Origin: Pigmentiphaga sp.
Lineage (GTDB): Bacteria > Pseudomonadota > Gammaproteobacteria > Burkholderiales > Burkholderiaceae_B
DNA: 40,266 nucleotides
NCBI RefSeq assembly: GCF_019689535.1
Contig: NZ_JADGHH010000005.1
Coordinates: forward strand, 1 to 40,266
Direction of reading: 5' to 3'
A program made the position numbers and the translations under genes. The notes beneath the pieces are model-generated. The model was not told where the DNA came from. It worked only from the letters and a program-made list of their open reading frames with translations, and did no database searches. Positions 1 to 10,114 of this stretch are shown one piece after another; the stretch's first letter is position 1, and each line of letters begins with the position of its first letter.

Positions 1-1
1 G

Positions 2-547
2 CTGGACGTACTCGACGTCCCGCTGCATATCGCGTTGCAGACCATCAAGTTCGAGGCAGGCCCACCCTACGGCCTCCCCTCCCACATTCCGGACGTGGCC
101 TACGCGCCGGGCATGGTTCCGGTCACCGATTCGCCTGAAAAGGCATCGACGCAATACCGTTATCCGTACGCCTGGGCATCGGCAGCCCTGCCTCATTGCC
201 CGGTCAATGCCGTCGGCTTGCGCGAGCTGCGATACGTGACCCCGGAAACCGGTGACGACGCCTTGCATACACTGTCGTGCTCGCTCCAGCAGCTCGAGCA
301 GGATACCGCCGTCGCGAAACACTGCCTGTACGAGGATAGGCTGTGCTGCGTGGTGGAAGGCGAGGGGTATAGCGAAATTGGCGACATGCGAATCGACTGG
401 CGCAGCAAAGACGTATTCACCATCCCGCGAGGGCAGTGGGCCCGCCACGTTTCGCTCAGCAAGCGGTCCCGGCTGTTCGTCGTCAGCAATGCCCCATTGA
501 TGCGGTGGCTGGGGTGCTACGAAGCGAAGATCGAACCTACTTGCTAG
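2..547 (+). CDS. Cupin-domain protein, C-terminal part (gentisate 1,2-dioxygenase-like); truncated by the window start
   Basis: Reading frame is open from base 2 (LDVLDVPLHIALQTIKFEAGPPYG...) to the stop at 547; cupin-like C-terminal segment (VVEGEGYSEIGDMRIDWRSKDVFTIPRGQWARHV); followed by an FAH-family gene. Confidence 0.7.
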   Translation: MDVLDVPLHIALQTIKFEAGPPYGLPSHIPDVAYAPGMVPVTDSPEKASTQYRYPYAWASAALPHCPVNAVGLRELRYVTPETGDDALHTLSCSLQQLEQDTAVAKHCLYEDRLCCVVEGEGYSEIGDMRIDWRSKDVFTIPRGQWARHVSLSKRSRLFVVSNAPLMRWLGCYEAKIEPTC

Positions 548-560
548 ACCGAGGAGCCCA

Positions 561-1424
561 ATGAAACTGGGATGGATTCATGGCGGCACACTCGCCGCCA
601 GCCTGGACGGCGACACATGGCGCGACGTCACCGCGATCCTCGCGGAACTTCCGGCGCCGAGCATCGATGATGGCCACGTGGATTGGCTGATTTCTCACCT
701 GCCGCGCGTTCGGGAGGCGGTGGCCAGGGCCATCGACGGCGCGCCCAAGCTAACCGTGAACGACGCCACTGCGTGGCTGAGCCCCGTGCGGCGCCCGGGA
801 AAAATCGTGGGCATTCCTGTCAACTACCAGGACCACGTCGATGAAGTCGAGCAGGCCCGCCAAACCTTCACCAACCGCTACACCGGATCGATCCGGCAGC
901 AAGGATTTTTCTTGAAGGCATCCAGTTCCCTCGTTGGCCCATCCGAAGGAATTGCAATCCGGTTTCCCGAGCGGGAGACGCATCACGAACTCGAACTTGC
1001 CGTCGTCATTGGGCGACGTGCCGATCGCGTCCGGCCCGAAGACGCTGCCGGATACATCGCTGGCTACTGCATCGGCCTCGATATGGTCGTACGCGGCCCT
1101 GAAGACCGTTCGATGCGCAAATCGCTCGACAGTTACTCCGTGCTGGGCCCCTGGCTGACGACTGCCGACCAGATTGCGGATCCCGGGTCGCTTTTCATGT
1201 GGCTGGACGTCAACGGCTCGCGGCGGCAATCGTGTTACCCGCGGGACATGATCATGGGGATTGCGGAACAAATCGCCTGGATCAGCGAATACTGCACCCT
1301 GTGGCCGGGAGACGTGATCATGACGGGCACATCGTCGGGCGTCAGCCGCGTGGTTCCGGGAGATCGCATCCTTTGCTCCATTGAAGGATTGGGATCGATG
1401 CAGGTGGACGTGCGAGCGGCTTGA
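561..1424 (+). CDS. Fumarylacetoacetate hydrolase (FAH) family protein
   Basis: 287 aa; FAH motifs (GIPVNYQDHVDE, HHELELAVVIGRRADRV, GDVIMTGTSSGV). Confidence 0.9.
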   Translation: MKLGWIHGGTLAASLDGDTWRDVTAILAELPAPSIDDGHVDWLISHLPRVREAVARAIDGAPKLTVNDATAWLSPVRRPGKIVGIPVNYQDHVDEVEQARQTFTNRYTGSIRQQGFFLKASSSLVGPSEGIAIRFPERETHHELELAVVIGRRADRVRPEDAAGYIAGYCIGLDMVVRGPEDRSMRKSLDSYSVLGPWLTTADQIADPGSLFMWLDVNGSRRQSCYPRDMIMGIAEQIAWISEYCTLWPGDVIMTGTSSGVSRVVPGDRILCSIEGLGSMQVDVRAA

Positions 1425-1455
1425 TGCCCTTGCTCGTGGCCGGCGCCGCCCGCCG

Positions 1456-2223
1456 CTACACCACCAGTCGCCCGCCCGAATCGATCTGGATCAGTTCTCC
1501 CGTCAGTGCCGCGGGTCCGTGCGCGAGCCACCATACCGCTTCGGCGATGTCCTCCGGTGTCTGCACGGATTTCAACGGATTCTTCGCGATGAGGGCGGCA
1601 CGCAGCGCATCGTAGCGCTCCTGGCCCACGCCTTTGATCATCCAATCGCCTTCGATGAAGCCCGGCAACAAGGCGTTGACCCGCACCTCCGGTGCCAGGA
1701 CGCGCGCGAGGGAGAAGGTCATGGCGTTGAGCGCGCTCTTGGAAGCGGCATACGCCATGCTCGAGCCCGTCCCCCGCAAGCCACCGACCGATGAAATGTT
1801 GATGACTGATGCGCCTCCCGTACCGCGCAGCAAGGTGGCAACCGCGCGGGTGACGACATACACGCCCGAGACGTTCACGGCGAAGACGCGCTGGAAGTCT
1901 TCGAAGGAGAGGCCGTCGAGGTTCTTGTGATCATTGAACGTGGTCACGGCCGCGTTGTTGACGAGGAGATCCAGCCGGCCCCACCGCTGCTCGATCTCGG
2001 CCGCCATGGCGCGACAAGCCTCATCGCTGGTGACATCGGCCTTGGCTACGAGGACGTCGGCCGCGCCCAGCTTGCGGCACTCCTCGGCGACCTCTTCGGC
2101 CGCCGCCGTGTCGCGCGAATAGTGGACGACGACGCGCCACCCCTGCTTGGCAAAATACTTGATCGTGGCCGAACCGGCCGCGTTTCTGCCGGTCGAGCCG
2201 GTCACCAGGCAAACCTTTTCCAT
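1456..2223 (-). CDS. SDR family NAD(P)-dependent oxidoreductase
   Basis: 255 aa; N-terminal TGSTGRNAAG, NNAA, catalytic S/YAASK. Confidence 0.93.
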   Translation of the reverse strand: MEKVCLVTGSTGRNAAGSATIKYFAKQGWRVVVHYSRDTAAAEEVAEECRKLGAADVLVAKADVTSDEACRAMAAEIEQRWGRLDLLVNNAAVTTFNDHKNLDGLSFEDFQRVFAVNVSGVYVVTRAVATLLRGTGGASVINISSVGGLRGTGSSMAYAASKSALNAMTFSLARVLAPEVRVNALLPGFIEGDWMIKGVGQERYDALRAALIAKNPLKSVQTPEDIAEAVWWLAHGPAALTGELIQIDSGGRLVV

Positions 2224-2236
2224 TTCGTCCCCTCGT

Positions 2237-3829
2237 TCATTTCTTCCAATACGGTTCGCGCAGCTCCCGCTTGAGCAGCTTGCCCAGCGCCGATCGCGGC
2301 AGCTCGTCCCGGAACTCTACCGCGGAGAGCCGCTGCGTGCGGCCGACCCGGGCATTGACCCATTCCCGCAACGTCTCGGCATCGACCGTGCCGCCGGGCT
2401 TGCGCACCACCAGCGCCAAGGGTGTCTCGCCCCACTGTTCGCTGGGAATGCCGATCACGGCGACGTCTGCCACGTCCGGGTGAGACGCCGTCACGGACTC
2501 GAGGTCGGTGGCATAGATGTTGAAGCCGCCCGAGATGATGAGGTCTTTCTTGCGGTCGAGCAGGACCAGGAAGCCGTCCTCATCGAAACGGCCGATGTCG
2601 CCGCTACGATGAAAGGCCACGCCCGTCTCGTCGCGCCAATAGAAGGCCTCCGTGGCTTCGGGCTGCTTGTAGTAGCCAGCCATCATGTAGGGCGACCAGC
2701 CGACGATTTCGCCAACCTCGCCCTGTGGCAAGACGCGGCCATCCTCGTCGATGATGCGCATGTCATGGTCGGCGGCGGGCTTGCCCACGGTGCCGAGCTT
2801 GTGCGGATACTCATGGGCATCGAGTACGCAGCTGCATCCGCCCTCCGTCATGCCATAGATCTCGCGCAGGCCACCGGGCCATTGCTCGAGGATAAGCGCC
2901 TTGAGGCGCGCATCGAGCGGCGCGCCCGTGCACTGCTTGAGGACGAACGACGATAGATCGGTCCGCCCGAAGTTCTCGTGCGCGAGCAGGCGTTGGTACT
3001 GTACCGGCACCAGCATCGTATGCGTGACCTTATGCTCGGCGCACAGGTCCAGGTAGCCCCCGGCGTCGAATTTACGCATCAATAAGGTCAGGCCGCCGGC
3101 CGCAACCGTAGCAAGCATCGGCTGCAAGGTCGTATTCGAATAAAGCGGCGTGGACAAGAGCATGACGCTGCCCGGCCCCAAGCCGAAATTGCGCCGCATC
3201 GCCTGGCGCGCCCGCATGCCGTGGTGGTGGAGGATTCCCTTGGGATGGCCGGTGGTTCCCGAGCTGTAGATGATGTTGAAGGGTTGGTCCGCACCGTACT
3301 CGATAGTGCCGACGGGCAGGCTTCTTGCCAGCCAAGCCTCCCATTCGGCCCAGCCCGAGGTGGCGCCATCGAGCGCGACCAGGCGGCCGGCGAACGCGTC
3401 GCGCAGCGCCGGTTCCACGGTCCGCAGCAGCTCGCATCCGGCCGCATCCGCCACCAGCAACCGTGCGTCGGAATCGCGCAGCATGCCGAGCAGCGCCTCG
3501 GCCGTCGCCGAGGTCGCCAGAGGGACGATGCAGCATCCCGCGCGCACCGCGCCGAAGAATGTCTCGATTGCCCGCAAGCAAGGCGCAGAAAGCAGCGCTA
3601 CCTTGTCCCCGGCAACCAGGCCCGAAGCCAGGCACGCACCGGCCACGCGGTCCATTTGGCGGACGAGATCGGCCCAACCCAGCTCCTCCGCCCCGCATCG
3701 GAAAGCCGGTGCCTGCGGGCGCTCCTTGGCGTGACGTGCGATCAACGCCGGAAAATCGACGAAGGGCTGCTGCCCGAGTCTTGCTCGAATGTCGTGGACG
3801 GTCTCCGCCATGGCCGCCTCATTCGTCAT
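2237..3829 (-). CDS. AMP-binding acyl-CoA synthetase/ligase
   Basis: 530 aa; YSSGTTGHPKG, YGMTEGG, RSGDIGRFDEDGFLVLLDRKKDLIISGGFNIYATDLE. Start could be the internal Met at about 3811. Confidence 0.95.
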   Translation of the reverse strand: MTNEAAMAETVHDIRARLGQQPFVDFPALIARHAKERPQAPAFRCGAEELGWADLVRQMDRVAGACLASGLVAGDKVALLSAPCLRAIETFFGAVRAGCCIVPLATSATAEALLGMLRDSDARLLVADAAGCELLRTVEPALRDAFAGRLVALDGATSGWAEWEAWLARSLPVGTIEYGADQPFNIIYSSGTTGHPKGILHHHGMRARQAMRRNFGLGPGSVMLLSTPLYSNTTLQPMLATVAAGGLTLLMRKFDAGGYLDLCAEHKVTHTMLVPVQYQRLLAHENFGRTDLSSFVLKQCTGAPLDARLKALILEQWPGGLREIYGMTEGGCSCVLDAHEYPHKLGTVGKPAADHDMRIIDEDGRVLPQGEVGEIVGWSPYMMAGYYKQPEATEAFYWRDETGVAFHRSGDIGRFDEDGFLVLLDRKKDLIISGGFNIYATDLESVTASHPDVADVAVIGIPSEQWGETPLALVVRKPGGTVDAETLREWVNARVGRTQRLSAVEFRDELPRSALGKLLKRELREPYWKK

Positions 3830-4292
3830 AGATCAGCACCAAGAACTCCGCGACCACGGCCGGACGCGCCTTGCCCTCGATTTCTATCGTGCATTCCGAG
3901 GTCACGCGCGTCGCGCCTTCCTGGCCTCCGCCTTCGCCACGCTCCACCGCCTTGATCCGCTGGCGCAGCCGGACGCGATCACCGACCTGCACTGGGTTGA
4001 TGAAGCGGACCCGGTTGGTGCCGTAGTTGAGCCCGCGGCCACGATGCTTGATGGTGTAGATGGAGCGCGCAAGATAAGGAATCAGGGACAGCGTCATGAA
4101 ACCGTGCGCGATCGTCTTGCCGCCAGGCATCTCCCGGCGAGCGCGTTCCACGTCTACGTGAATCCAATGGTCGTCCCCGGTAAGCCGGGCGAAATCGTCG
4201 ATGCGGGATTGATCGATGGCCAGCCATTCGCTGACACCGATCTCTTTGCCTACCCAGGCCTGCAGGTCGGCAGGGCGGTCCAGGACTACCAT
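3819..4292 (-). CDS. MaoC-type (R)-specific enoyl-CoA hydratase/dehydratase
   Basis: Hot-dog fold motif DDHWIHVDVERAR...GKTIAHGFMTLSL; start taken at MVVLDRPADL rather than the longer ORF. Confidence 0.88.
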   Translation of the reverse strand: MVVLDRPADLQAWVGKEIGVSEWLAIDQSRIDDFARLTGDDHWIHVDVERARREMPGGKTIAHGFMTLSLIPYLARSIYTIKHRGRGLNYGTNRVRFINPVQVGDRVRLRQRIKAVERGEGGGQEGATRVTSECTIEIEGKARPAVVAEFLVLIYDE

Positions 4293-4370
4293 GTCACCTC
4301 CTATTCTGTATTCTGTTTGCATCGCCGCCCGCGGCCGAACCGGGCCACGCCGGAAGCCGGGCGGCAGCGC

Positions 4371-4829
4371 TCATCGGGCGGGCACGCGCCCCAGCGAGAT
4401 CATCGACATGACGACGTCGCCATGCTGATTGCGCACCTGGACCCGCGTGCGTATCGTGCCGACGTCGGGCCGGCTCTTGGAACGGATCGTCTCGATGATT
4501 TCCCGCTCCACCACCAGCGTATCGCCGGCACGGACCGGCTTGAGCCAGCGCAACTCGTCCACGCCCATGCCTATCATCGGCGTCTTGCCGTAACCGCCTG
4601 CCCGGAGAAACGCACGCATCGCCAGCGCGGCGATCTGCCAGCCGCTGGCTATCAGCCCCCCGAACGGTCCGGCCTGCGCGGCAGCGGGATCGGTATGCAT
4701 GGGCTGCGGATCGTTCTCCCGCGCGAACGCCATGATTTCCTCGGCGGTGATCGTGAACGGTTCACTCGTCCACCGCTCGCCCACCCGGAAGTCCTCGAAA
4801 CGGCGGCCTTGTTCCACGCTGGCGCTCAT
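4371..4829 (-). CDS. MaoC-like dehydratase
   Basis: MSASVEQGRRFEDFRVGERWTSEPFTITAEEIMAFARENDPQPMHTDPAAAQAGPFGGLIASGW; start trimmed from 5096. Confidence 0.88.
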   Translation of the reverse strand: MSASVEQGRRFEDFRVGERWTSEPFTITAEEIMAFARENDPQPMHTDPAAAQAGPFGGLIASGWQIAALAMRAFLRAGGYGKTPMIGMGVDELRWLKPVRAGDTLVVEREIIETIRSKSRPDVGTIRTRVQVRNQHGDVVMSMISLGRVPAR

Positions 4830-5050
4830 CGGCTCGCTACCCTCCGGTACTGGCAAGGCGCCTGCCGCGGGCAAGCGGCGCGGCGCAGTGGTATCCCGTA
4901 CTCCATGAATCGTCTCCTCGATGTGTCGGTCGCGGCCAGCGGGAACGCACGGCCCCACGCGCGACCCTTCCTCCCCGGTCGTGTGCCGGGCCCCAACGAA
5001 GAAGCGAGCATGCTCCGGCCGCCGAGGCCCGCTCAAGTCATTTTTGGATA

Positions 5051-5105
5051 GTTTTCGGAGAGCGAAAACCTCTGGGCGACACCCGCGTGCCGGCACGCCC
5101 AGAGG
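5051..5105 (-). terminator. Inverted repeats likely forming a rho-independent terminator downstream of the alpha/beta hydrolase
   Basis: Perfect 10-bp IR CCTCTGGGCG(5069-5078)/CGCCCAGAGG(5096-5105), followed on the minus strand by TTTT; adjacent GTTTTCG-GAGAG-CGAAAAC hairpin (5051-5069). Confidence 0.6.
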
Positions 5106-5136
5106 CCAGTCAGGGCGAAAAGCCGCTCGAGGCCTA

Positions 5137-6018
5137 TTACCGGGAAACCCCGATCATCTTCAGCGTCGCCTGCGTGAGCGGGCTGTCGGCCTTGGCCAAT
5201 TCGCAAAGCAGGTTGAAGTGATTGCAGTGCGGGGCATCGACCCGCCGGACGTCCAGGCCCGCCTCGCGGCACGCGGCCTCGTAGGCGGCGGTCTGGTTCT
5301 TGAACCCTTGCGTCTCCAGGCCCCCGACCGAGACGATCATGGGCAGCCCGGGCCGCGGCAGGTGAAAGAGCGGGCTCAGCCGCTCGGCCTGGTCGGGATA
5401 CAGCCGGAGCCACTCGTTGACGTTGATGTCGCATAGGGGCCGTATGTCGTACAGGCCGCTCAAGGCCACCACGCCCTTGATGACGTCATCCGGCACGCGG
5501 TACCTGTCTTGCCACCCGGCAGCGGCCAGCATCCCCGCCAAGTGGCCGCCCGCCGAGCTCCCACCCACGTAAATGCGGTTCCGGTCAAGGCCGTACTGTT
5601 CGGCATGATGGTAGATCCAGGCGATGGCAGACCGGACCTCGCGCACCGTTTCGCCCAAGGTGCCCTCGGGCAGCAGGGTGTATTCCACCGGCACCACCGC
5701 CACGCCCGCGGCGTTGAACACCGGCGCCATGATCGGGGCGTCTTCCTTGGTCTGCGAACGCCAATAACCGCCGTGGATGAAAACGAAGACCGGCGCCGGC
5801 CGGCAATCGGCCCGCGGCAGGAAAATGTCAAGCCGCTCGGCCGCGCCCATGCCGTAGTAGAGATCGGGCACAGCAGCGCAGCGACTGCGGGCCACCGCGG
5901 CCAGTTCGGCATACTCGCGCACACAGGCGTCGAAATCGGGTACGGAGGCGCGCGCGTTGTATTGGACCGCGCGCTCGGCAAGATCGGAAAACAGCAGGTC
6001 AGGCATCCTGGGGTTCAT
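5137..6018 (-). CDS. Alpha/beta hydrolase (carboxylesterase/kynurenine formamidase-like)
   Basis: FIHGGYWRS oxyanion motif, VGGSSAGGHLA nucleophile elbow, C-terminal H (HCNHFNLL). Start ambiguous (6033, 6018 or 6006). Confidence 0.9.
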   Translation of the reverse strand: MNPRMPDLLFSDLAERAVQYNARASVPDFDACVREYAELAAVARSRCAAVPDLYYGMGAAERLDIFLPRADCRPAPVFVFIHGGYWRSQTKEDAPIMAPVFNAAGVAVVPVEYTLLPEGTLGETVREVRSAIAWIYHHAEQYGLDRNRIYVGGSSAGGHLAGMLAAAGWQDRYRVPDDVIKGVVALSGLYDIRPLCDINVNEWLRLYPDQAERLSPLFHLPRPGLPMIVSVGGLETQGFKNQTAAYEAACREAGLDVRRVDAPHCNHFNLLCELAKADSPLTQATLKMIGVSR

Positions 6019-6796
6019 GCGAAGGCTCGTCATTGAAAGAAGCGAAGCGTTCGATCAGCGCTACCGTAGTCCGATAGTGTTCCGCCAGCAAACGCACTGC
6101 TCGCTCGCTGTCGCGAGCGAGCGCCGCGTCCATCAACTCTTGGTGCTCACGGCCCACGTCGCGATCGATGTCGCCCCATCCGGAGCGGCCACGCAGCGTG
6201 GGGCGGCGATACCGCTCGGTCTGCGTATACATTTGCATCGACAGCTCCGTCAGCCAGCGCGACCCACATGCCCCGATCAGGGCCTGATGGAAGTCGAGGT
6301 GACGCTGCTCTAGAAGCTCGCTCGCCTCGGCGTCCGGCTCGGGCATGCCCTGCACGCGCTTGGCCGCCAGGTTCAACGCGTGATAAGCAGCCACCAACCG
6401 GGTCTCCCAGGCATCGTCGCCGTTCTTGAGCGAGCGGCGCATGGCCTCGCAATCGATGAGGATGCGGGTCTCGGCGGCATCCCACATCTCTTCGCGCGAG
6501 AACGGCGCGACCCGGAAGCCGCGCGAGGCGGTAGAGACCACCATGCGTTCGCTCTGCAAGCGGTTCAGGGCCTCGCGTATGGGCGAAAAACTAATGCCGT
6601 AGCGCTGTTTGAGGAATTCCAGGCGCAACGACTGTCCTGGCTCGATTTCTCCGGAGATCAAATCGCGCCGAAGCGCGCGATAGACCTGTTCGGCCAAGGT
6701 GATCTCCTCGACCCCGCCGCCGAGGGCATCGTAAGACCGTTCGGGGCTCTGCCGGGTGGCCTTGACTCTTGGTTTCAAGCATCGTCTCCTGGGCAA
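5999..6796 (-). CDS. GntR family transcriptional regulator (FCD-type)
   Basis: N-terminal wHTH (LAEQVYRALRRDLISGEIEPGQSLRLEFLKQRYGISFSPIREALNRLQSERMV) plus FCD-like helical C-terminus. Confidence 0.93.
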   Translation of the reverse strand: MPRRRCLKPRVKATRQSPERSYDALGGGVEEITLAEQVYRALRRDLISGEIEPGQSLRLEFLKQRYGISFSPIREALNRLQSERMVVSTASRGFRVAPFSREEMWDAAETRILIDCEAMRRSLKNGDDAWETRLVAAYHALNLAAKRVQGMPEPDAEASELLEQRHLDFHQALIGACGSRWLTELSMQMYTQTERYRRPTLRGRSGWGDIDRDVGREHQELMDAALARDSERAVRLLAEHYRTTVALIERFASFNDEPSHEPQDA

Positions 6797-6821
6797 GCTC
6801 CGCCCCTTGGGGAGCGGTGAT

Positions 6822-7598
6822 TCAATACTTCCCAGATAATAATTCGCCGCAACCCGGAACGTTGGTGGACAGGCCCAGTTTTCGCATCATTTGCCAGGAA
6901 GTCGCCACCGCGGCGGAAACCGTGGGAATGCCCGATTCATCCTGTACTGCCTGGATGGACGGCAGGGATTGCATCTGGACGCAGGCCGACAGCACCAGGG
7001 CGTCAATGTTGCCGCGATCGAGGCGCTTGTAGATCTCGAGCAGGCGCGCCGGGTCTTGCGCCGCCACCTGCAGGTTATCCGGGATCTCGAGCGCGACGTA
7101 GTCCTTGACTTCGATGCCTTCGCTTTCGATGTATTCCACGACGAGGCGCGTCAGCGGCTTCATGTACGGGCAGACCACCGACACCCGCTTGGCGCCCAAG
7201 GCATGCAACCCCTCGACCAGGGCGCCTGCGCTGGTGACCACGGGCGCAGGGGCACCGTTCTCGGCCGTGCGCTGGTGCAGGCGCGCCTCGGACACGCGGT
7301 GATAGCCCTTGCCCATGCTCATGATGGCCACCAGGCAGGCGTAACCCAGCACATCCACGCGCGCATCGGACAGCTCGATCGCACAGCGGTCGCTGTCGCG
7401 ATCCATGGCTTCGAGTTCCTCCTTGACCACTTTCTTCATGCGCATGCGGCTGGAGTGGAAGGTGAAGCGCTCGGGTGCCACGGCCTCGCGCATGCGGAAC
7501 ATGGCCGGAATCTCGGTTTCCATCGTCGTATTGGACGACGGAACGATCTGGCCAATCTTGATGGGCGCGCCGGGGGCGCGGCTTGGCACGGGAATCAT
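6822..7598 (-). CDS. Maleate isomerase/Asp-Glu racemase superfamily protein
   Basis: IGQIVPSSNTTMETEIP; two conserved cysteines (GYACLVAIMSMG, LSACVQMQSLPSI). Start trimmed to MIPVPS. Confidence 0.85.
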   Translation of the reverse strand: MIPVPSRAPGAPIKIGQIVPSSNTTMETEIPAMFRMREAVAPERFTFHSSRMRMKKVVKEELEAMDRDSDRCAIELSDARVDVLGYACLVAIMSMGKGYHRVSEARLHQRTAENGAPAPVVTSAGALVEGLHALGAKRVSVVCPYMKPLTRLVVEYIESEGIEVKDYVALEIPDNLQVAAQDPARLLEIYKRLDRGNIDALVLSACVQMQSLPSIQAVQDESGIPTVSAAVATSWQMMRKLGLSTNVPGCGELLSGKY

Positions 7599-7602
7599 GG
7601 AT

Positions 7603-8631
7603 TCATACCTCGGTAGATGTCGGATGAGGCACCGCGGGCGCCTCCGGGAACTCATCGCGCAACGCGTCGTCGTCCAAGAATTGCGCCGGCTGCTGCGAGC
7701 GGCGATTCACGCGCAGGTCAAACACATCGAAGCGGTTGTAGTGGCCAATGATGTCGTGCATCTGGCGGGGCTGGATGCAGCGGGCAAGATCGATATCGGC
7801 ATAGACGATGCCCTCGCGGTCAATCAGCGGCTCGCCGATCACGCGCCCGTCCGGGCCGAGCACGCCTGAGAACGCGCTATTGGAACGACGCAGCAAATCG
7901 CGGGTGTGAGGATGGGTAGCCGCCATTGCCTCGACGATTTCCTCGGAAATGGTCGAGCACGACACGATGGTGAAGACCTTGCCTTCGAAGCTGTGGGCCG
8001 CGGCGCGCACCTTGATGGCTTCGGCCATGTCGTAGTCGGCGGGGGCAACCGGCAGGGAGATGTAACTCGCAACGTGCACCAGCTCGCCCTGGGCGAGGAG
8101 CGCGAAACGCGCGAGGGTATTGGTGTTCTCGCCGCATGCGAGCGCCCCCAGCTTGCCAATGGCGGTATCGTGCACGCGCAGCGACGATCCGTCGCCATTT
8201 GCCCACGTCAACTTTTCGGCCCAGGTGGGAACCAGCTTGCGGTGGCGGCCCAGCAATTTGCCGTCGGGGCCTATCGTCACCAGCGTGTTGTAGATCGTGG
8301 CGACCCCGTGTGCGGCGCGCTCGTTCACGCCGATCACCACGTGCACCCCGCATGCCTGGGCGGCGGCGGCGATGCGGCGGATCTCCGGGCCGGGAACCTC
8401 GATTGCGCAGCGGCACAGTTTCTCGAACCATGGGCTGCCCTCGATAGGCGTCATGATCCAGTTCCAGTACGGATAACCCGCCACGAATACTTCAGGGAAA
8501 GCGACGAGCGAGGCGCCGTTGCCTGCCGCCTCCTCGATAAGCGCGCAGACTTTCTCGACGGTGGCGTCGGTGTCCAGGTAAACCGGGGCGGCCTGCACCG
8601 CGGCGGCCTTGAAGCGGGGGAGCGTCAGCAT
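7603..8631 (-). CDS. Nitrilase/carbon-nitrogen hydrolase
   Basis: Catalytic E (FPEVFVAGYPYW), K (HRKLVPTWAEKLTW), C (GALACGENTNTLARF). Start at MLTLPRFKAAAVQAAP. Confidence 0.93.
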   Translation of the reverse strand: MLTLPRFKAAAVQAAPVYLDTDATVEKVCALIEEAAGNGASLVAFPEVFVAGYPYWNWIMTPIEGSPWFEKLCRCAIEVPGPEIRRIAAAAQACGVHVVIGVNERAAHGVATIYNTLVTIGPDGKLLGRHRKLVPTWAEKLTWANGDGSSLRVHDTAIGKLGALACGENTNTLARFALLAQGELVHVASYISLPVAPADYDMAEAIKVRAAAHSFEGKVFTIVSCSTISEEIVEAMAATHPHTRDLLRRSNSAFSGVLGPDGRVIGEPLIDREGIVYADIDLARCIQPRQMHDIIGHYNRFDVFDLRVNRRSQQPAQFLDDDALRDEFPEAPAVPHPTSTEV

Positions 8632-8648
8632 GTTCAGTCCTTGTGAAA

Positions 8649-9347
8649 TCAAAGGCCGAGATAGCGTTGAGCCAGCTCGGGCTGGGCAGACAGTTCGCCG
8701 GGGCTGCCGGCCCACACTACCTTGCCTTTCTCGACGATGTGATGCCGGTCTACCAGATCCTGCATCTCGGCCAGGTTCTTGTCGATCACGACAATGGTGA
8801 GACCTTCTCGCTTGAGGACGGCCAAGCAGCGCCAGATCTCTTGCCGGATAATGGGCGCCAGGCCCTCGGTGGCCTCATCGAGCACGAGCAAGAGCGGATT
8901 AGTCATCAGCGCCCGGCCTATGGCCAGCATTTGCTGCTCGCCGCCCGACAACGTGCGCGACGACTGCCGCCGCCGCTCGCCCAACCGCGGAAAAAGCTGG
9001 TAAATGCGCGGAAGATCCCATTCGACCTTGCCTCGTCCGGCGCGGCGCGTAGCCACCAGGTTTTCTTCGACTGTCAGCGACCCGAACACGCGCCTCCCCT
9101 CCGGCACCAGACCGACCCCCAGCCGCGCCACGGCATGGGGTGGCCGGTTGACCACCGGCTGCCCGTCGATCACGATGTTGCCAGCACGCACCGGTAGCAT
9201 GCCCATCAGCGTGCGAACGGTGGTGGTCTTGCCCATGCCGTTGCGGCCAATGAGCGACACGACTTCTCCTCGGGCCGCCTCGAACGACATGCCGAACAGC
9301 ACCTCGCTCGACCCGTATCCCGCCCGCACGTCTTCCGCGCTCAACAT
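8649..9347 (-). CDS. Branched-chain amino acid-type ABC transporter ATPase (LivF-type)
   Basis: Walker A GRNGMGKTT, LSGGEQQML signature, Walker B LLLVLDEATEGL. Confidence 0.95.
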   Translation of the reverse strand: MLSAEDVRAGYGSSEVLFGMSFEAARGEVVSLIGRNGMGKTTTVRTLMGMLPVRAGNIVIDGQPVVNRPPHAVARLGVGLVPEGRRVFGSLTVEENLVATRRAGRGKVEWDLPRIYQLFPRLGERRRQSSRTLSGGEQQMLAIGRALMTNPLLLVLDEATEGLAPIIRQEIWRCLAVLKREGLTIVVIDKNLAEMQDLVDRHHIVEKGKVVWAGSPGELSAQPELAQRYLGL

Positions 9348-10114
9348 ACTGTGTCCCCCAGATAAGCGCTGCGCACTTCTGGATGCCTGCGCACTTCCTC
9401 GCACGTCCCCGTGAAAATGAGCTTGCCGTAGACCAGCACGCTAATTCGGTCCGCCAGCGCAAATACGGCGTCCATATCGTGCTCCACGAGCAAGATCCCG
9501 TAACGTTCACGCATGCTCGCCAGGAGGCGTGTCATCCGCGCCGACTCCTCGGGCCCCATTCCTGCCATGGGTTCGTCCAGTAACAGCAGGCGTGGCTCGC
9601 GCGCGAGCGCGACGGCCAGCTCCAGCTGCCGCCGCTCTCCATGCGCCAGGTCGGCTACGGGAACGTCTGCGCGATGTGCCAACCCGACCTCGTCCAGCCA
9701 GCCGAGTGCGCGCTCGATCAGCCCCGCATCGCGCCGAGGGTCGGACCAGACGGAAAAAATCGTGCGCGGCCCGACCGTGAGGGACAGCATCACGTTCTCG
9801 AGTGCGGTGTATTCCTGGCAAAGTTGTGTGATCTGGAACGAGCGGCCGAGCCCTAGCCTGGCGCGCTCGTACGGCTGCATTGCGGTCACGCTGCGTCCGG
9901 CGAGGCGAATCTCCCCGGCATCAGGACGGATCTCTCCGCAAATTTGCGCAATCAACGTCGATTTGCCGGCTCCGTTGGGCCCGATCAGGGCATGGATCTC
10001 GCCTGCGCGGACATCCAGGTGTACGTCCTGGGTAGCGGCCACTGCGCCGAACGATTTACGCAACCCTCGCACGTCGAGCAGGATTTCGCCCGCGCTATTG
10101 TCTTGCTTGCCCAT
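9341..10114 (-). CDS. ABC transporter ATPase (LivG-type)
   Basis: Walker A GPNGAGKST, LAHGERRQLELA, Walker B LLLLDEPMAGM. Confidence 0.95.
   Translation of the reverse strand: MGKQDNSAGEILLDVRGLRKSFGAVAATQDVHLDVRAGEIHALIGPNGAGKSTLIAQICGEIRPDAGEIRLAGRSVTAMQPYERARLGLGRSFQITQLCQEYTALENVMLSLTVGPRTIFSVWSDPRRDAGLIERALGWLDEVGLAHRADVPVADLAHGERRQLELAVALAREPRLLLLDEPMAGMGPEESARMTRLLASMRERYGILLVEHDMDAVFALADRISVLVYGKLIFTGTCEEVRRHPEVRSAYLGDTVC

Noticed and set aside
3221-5051. Long plus-strand ORFs (3221-3955, 3789-5051)
   Set aside because: Antisense to the acyl-CoA ligase and MaoC genes; no recognisable domains.
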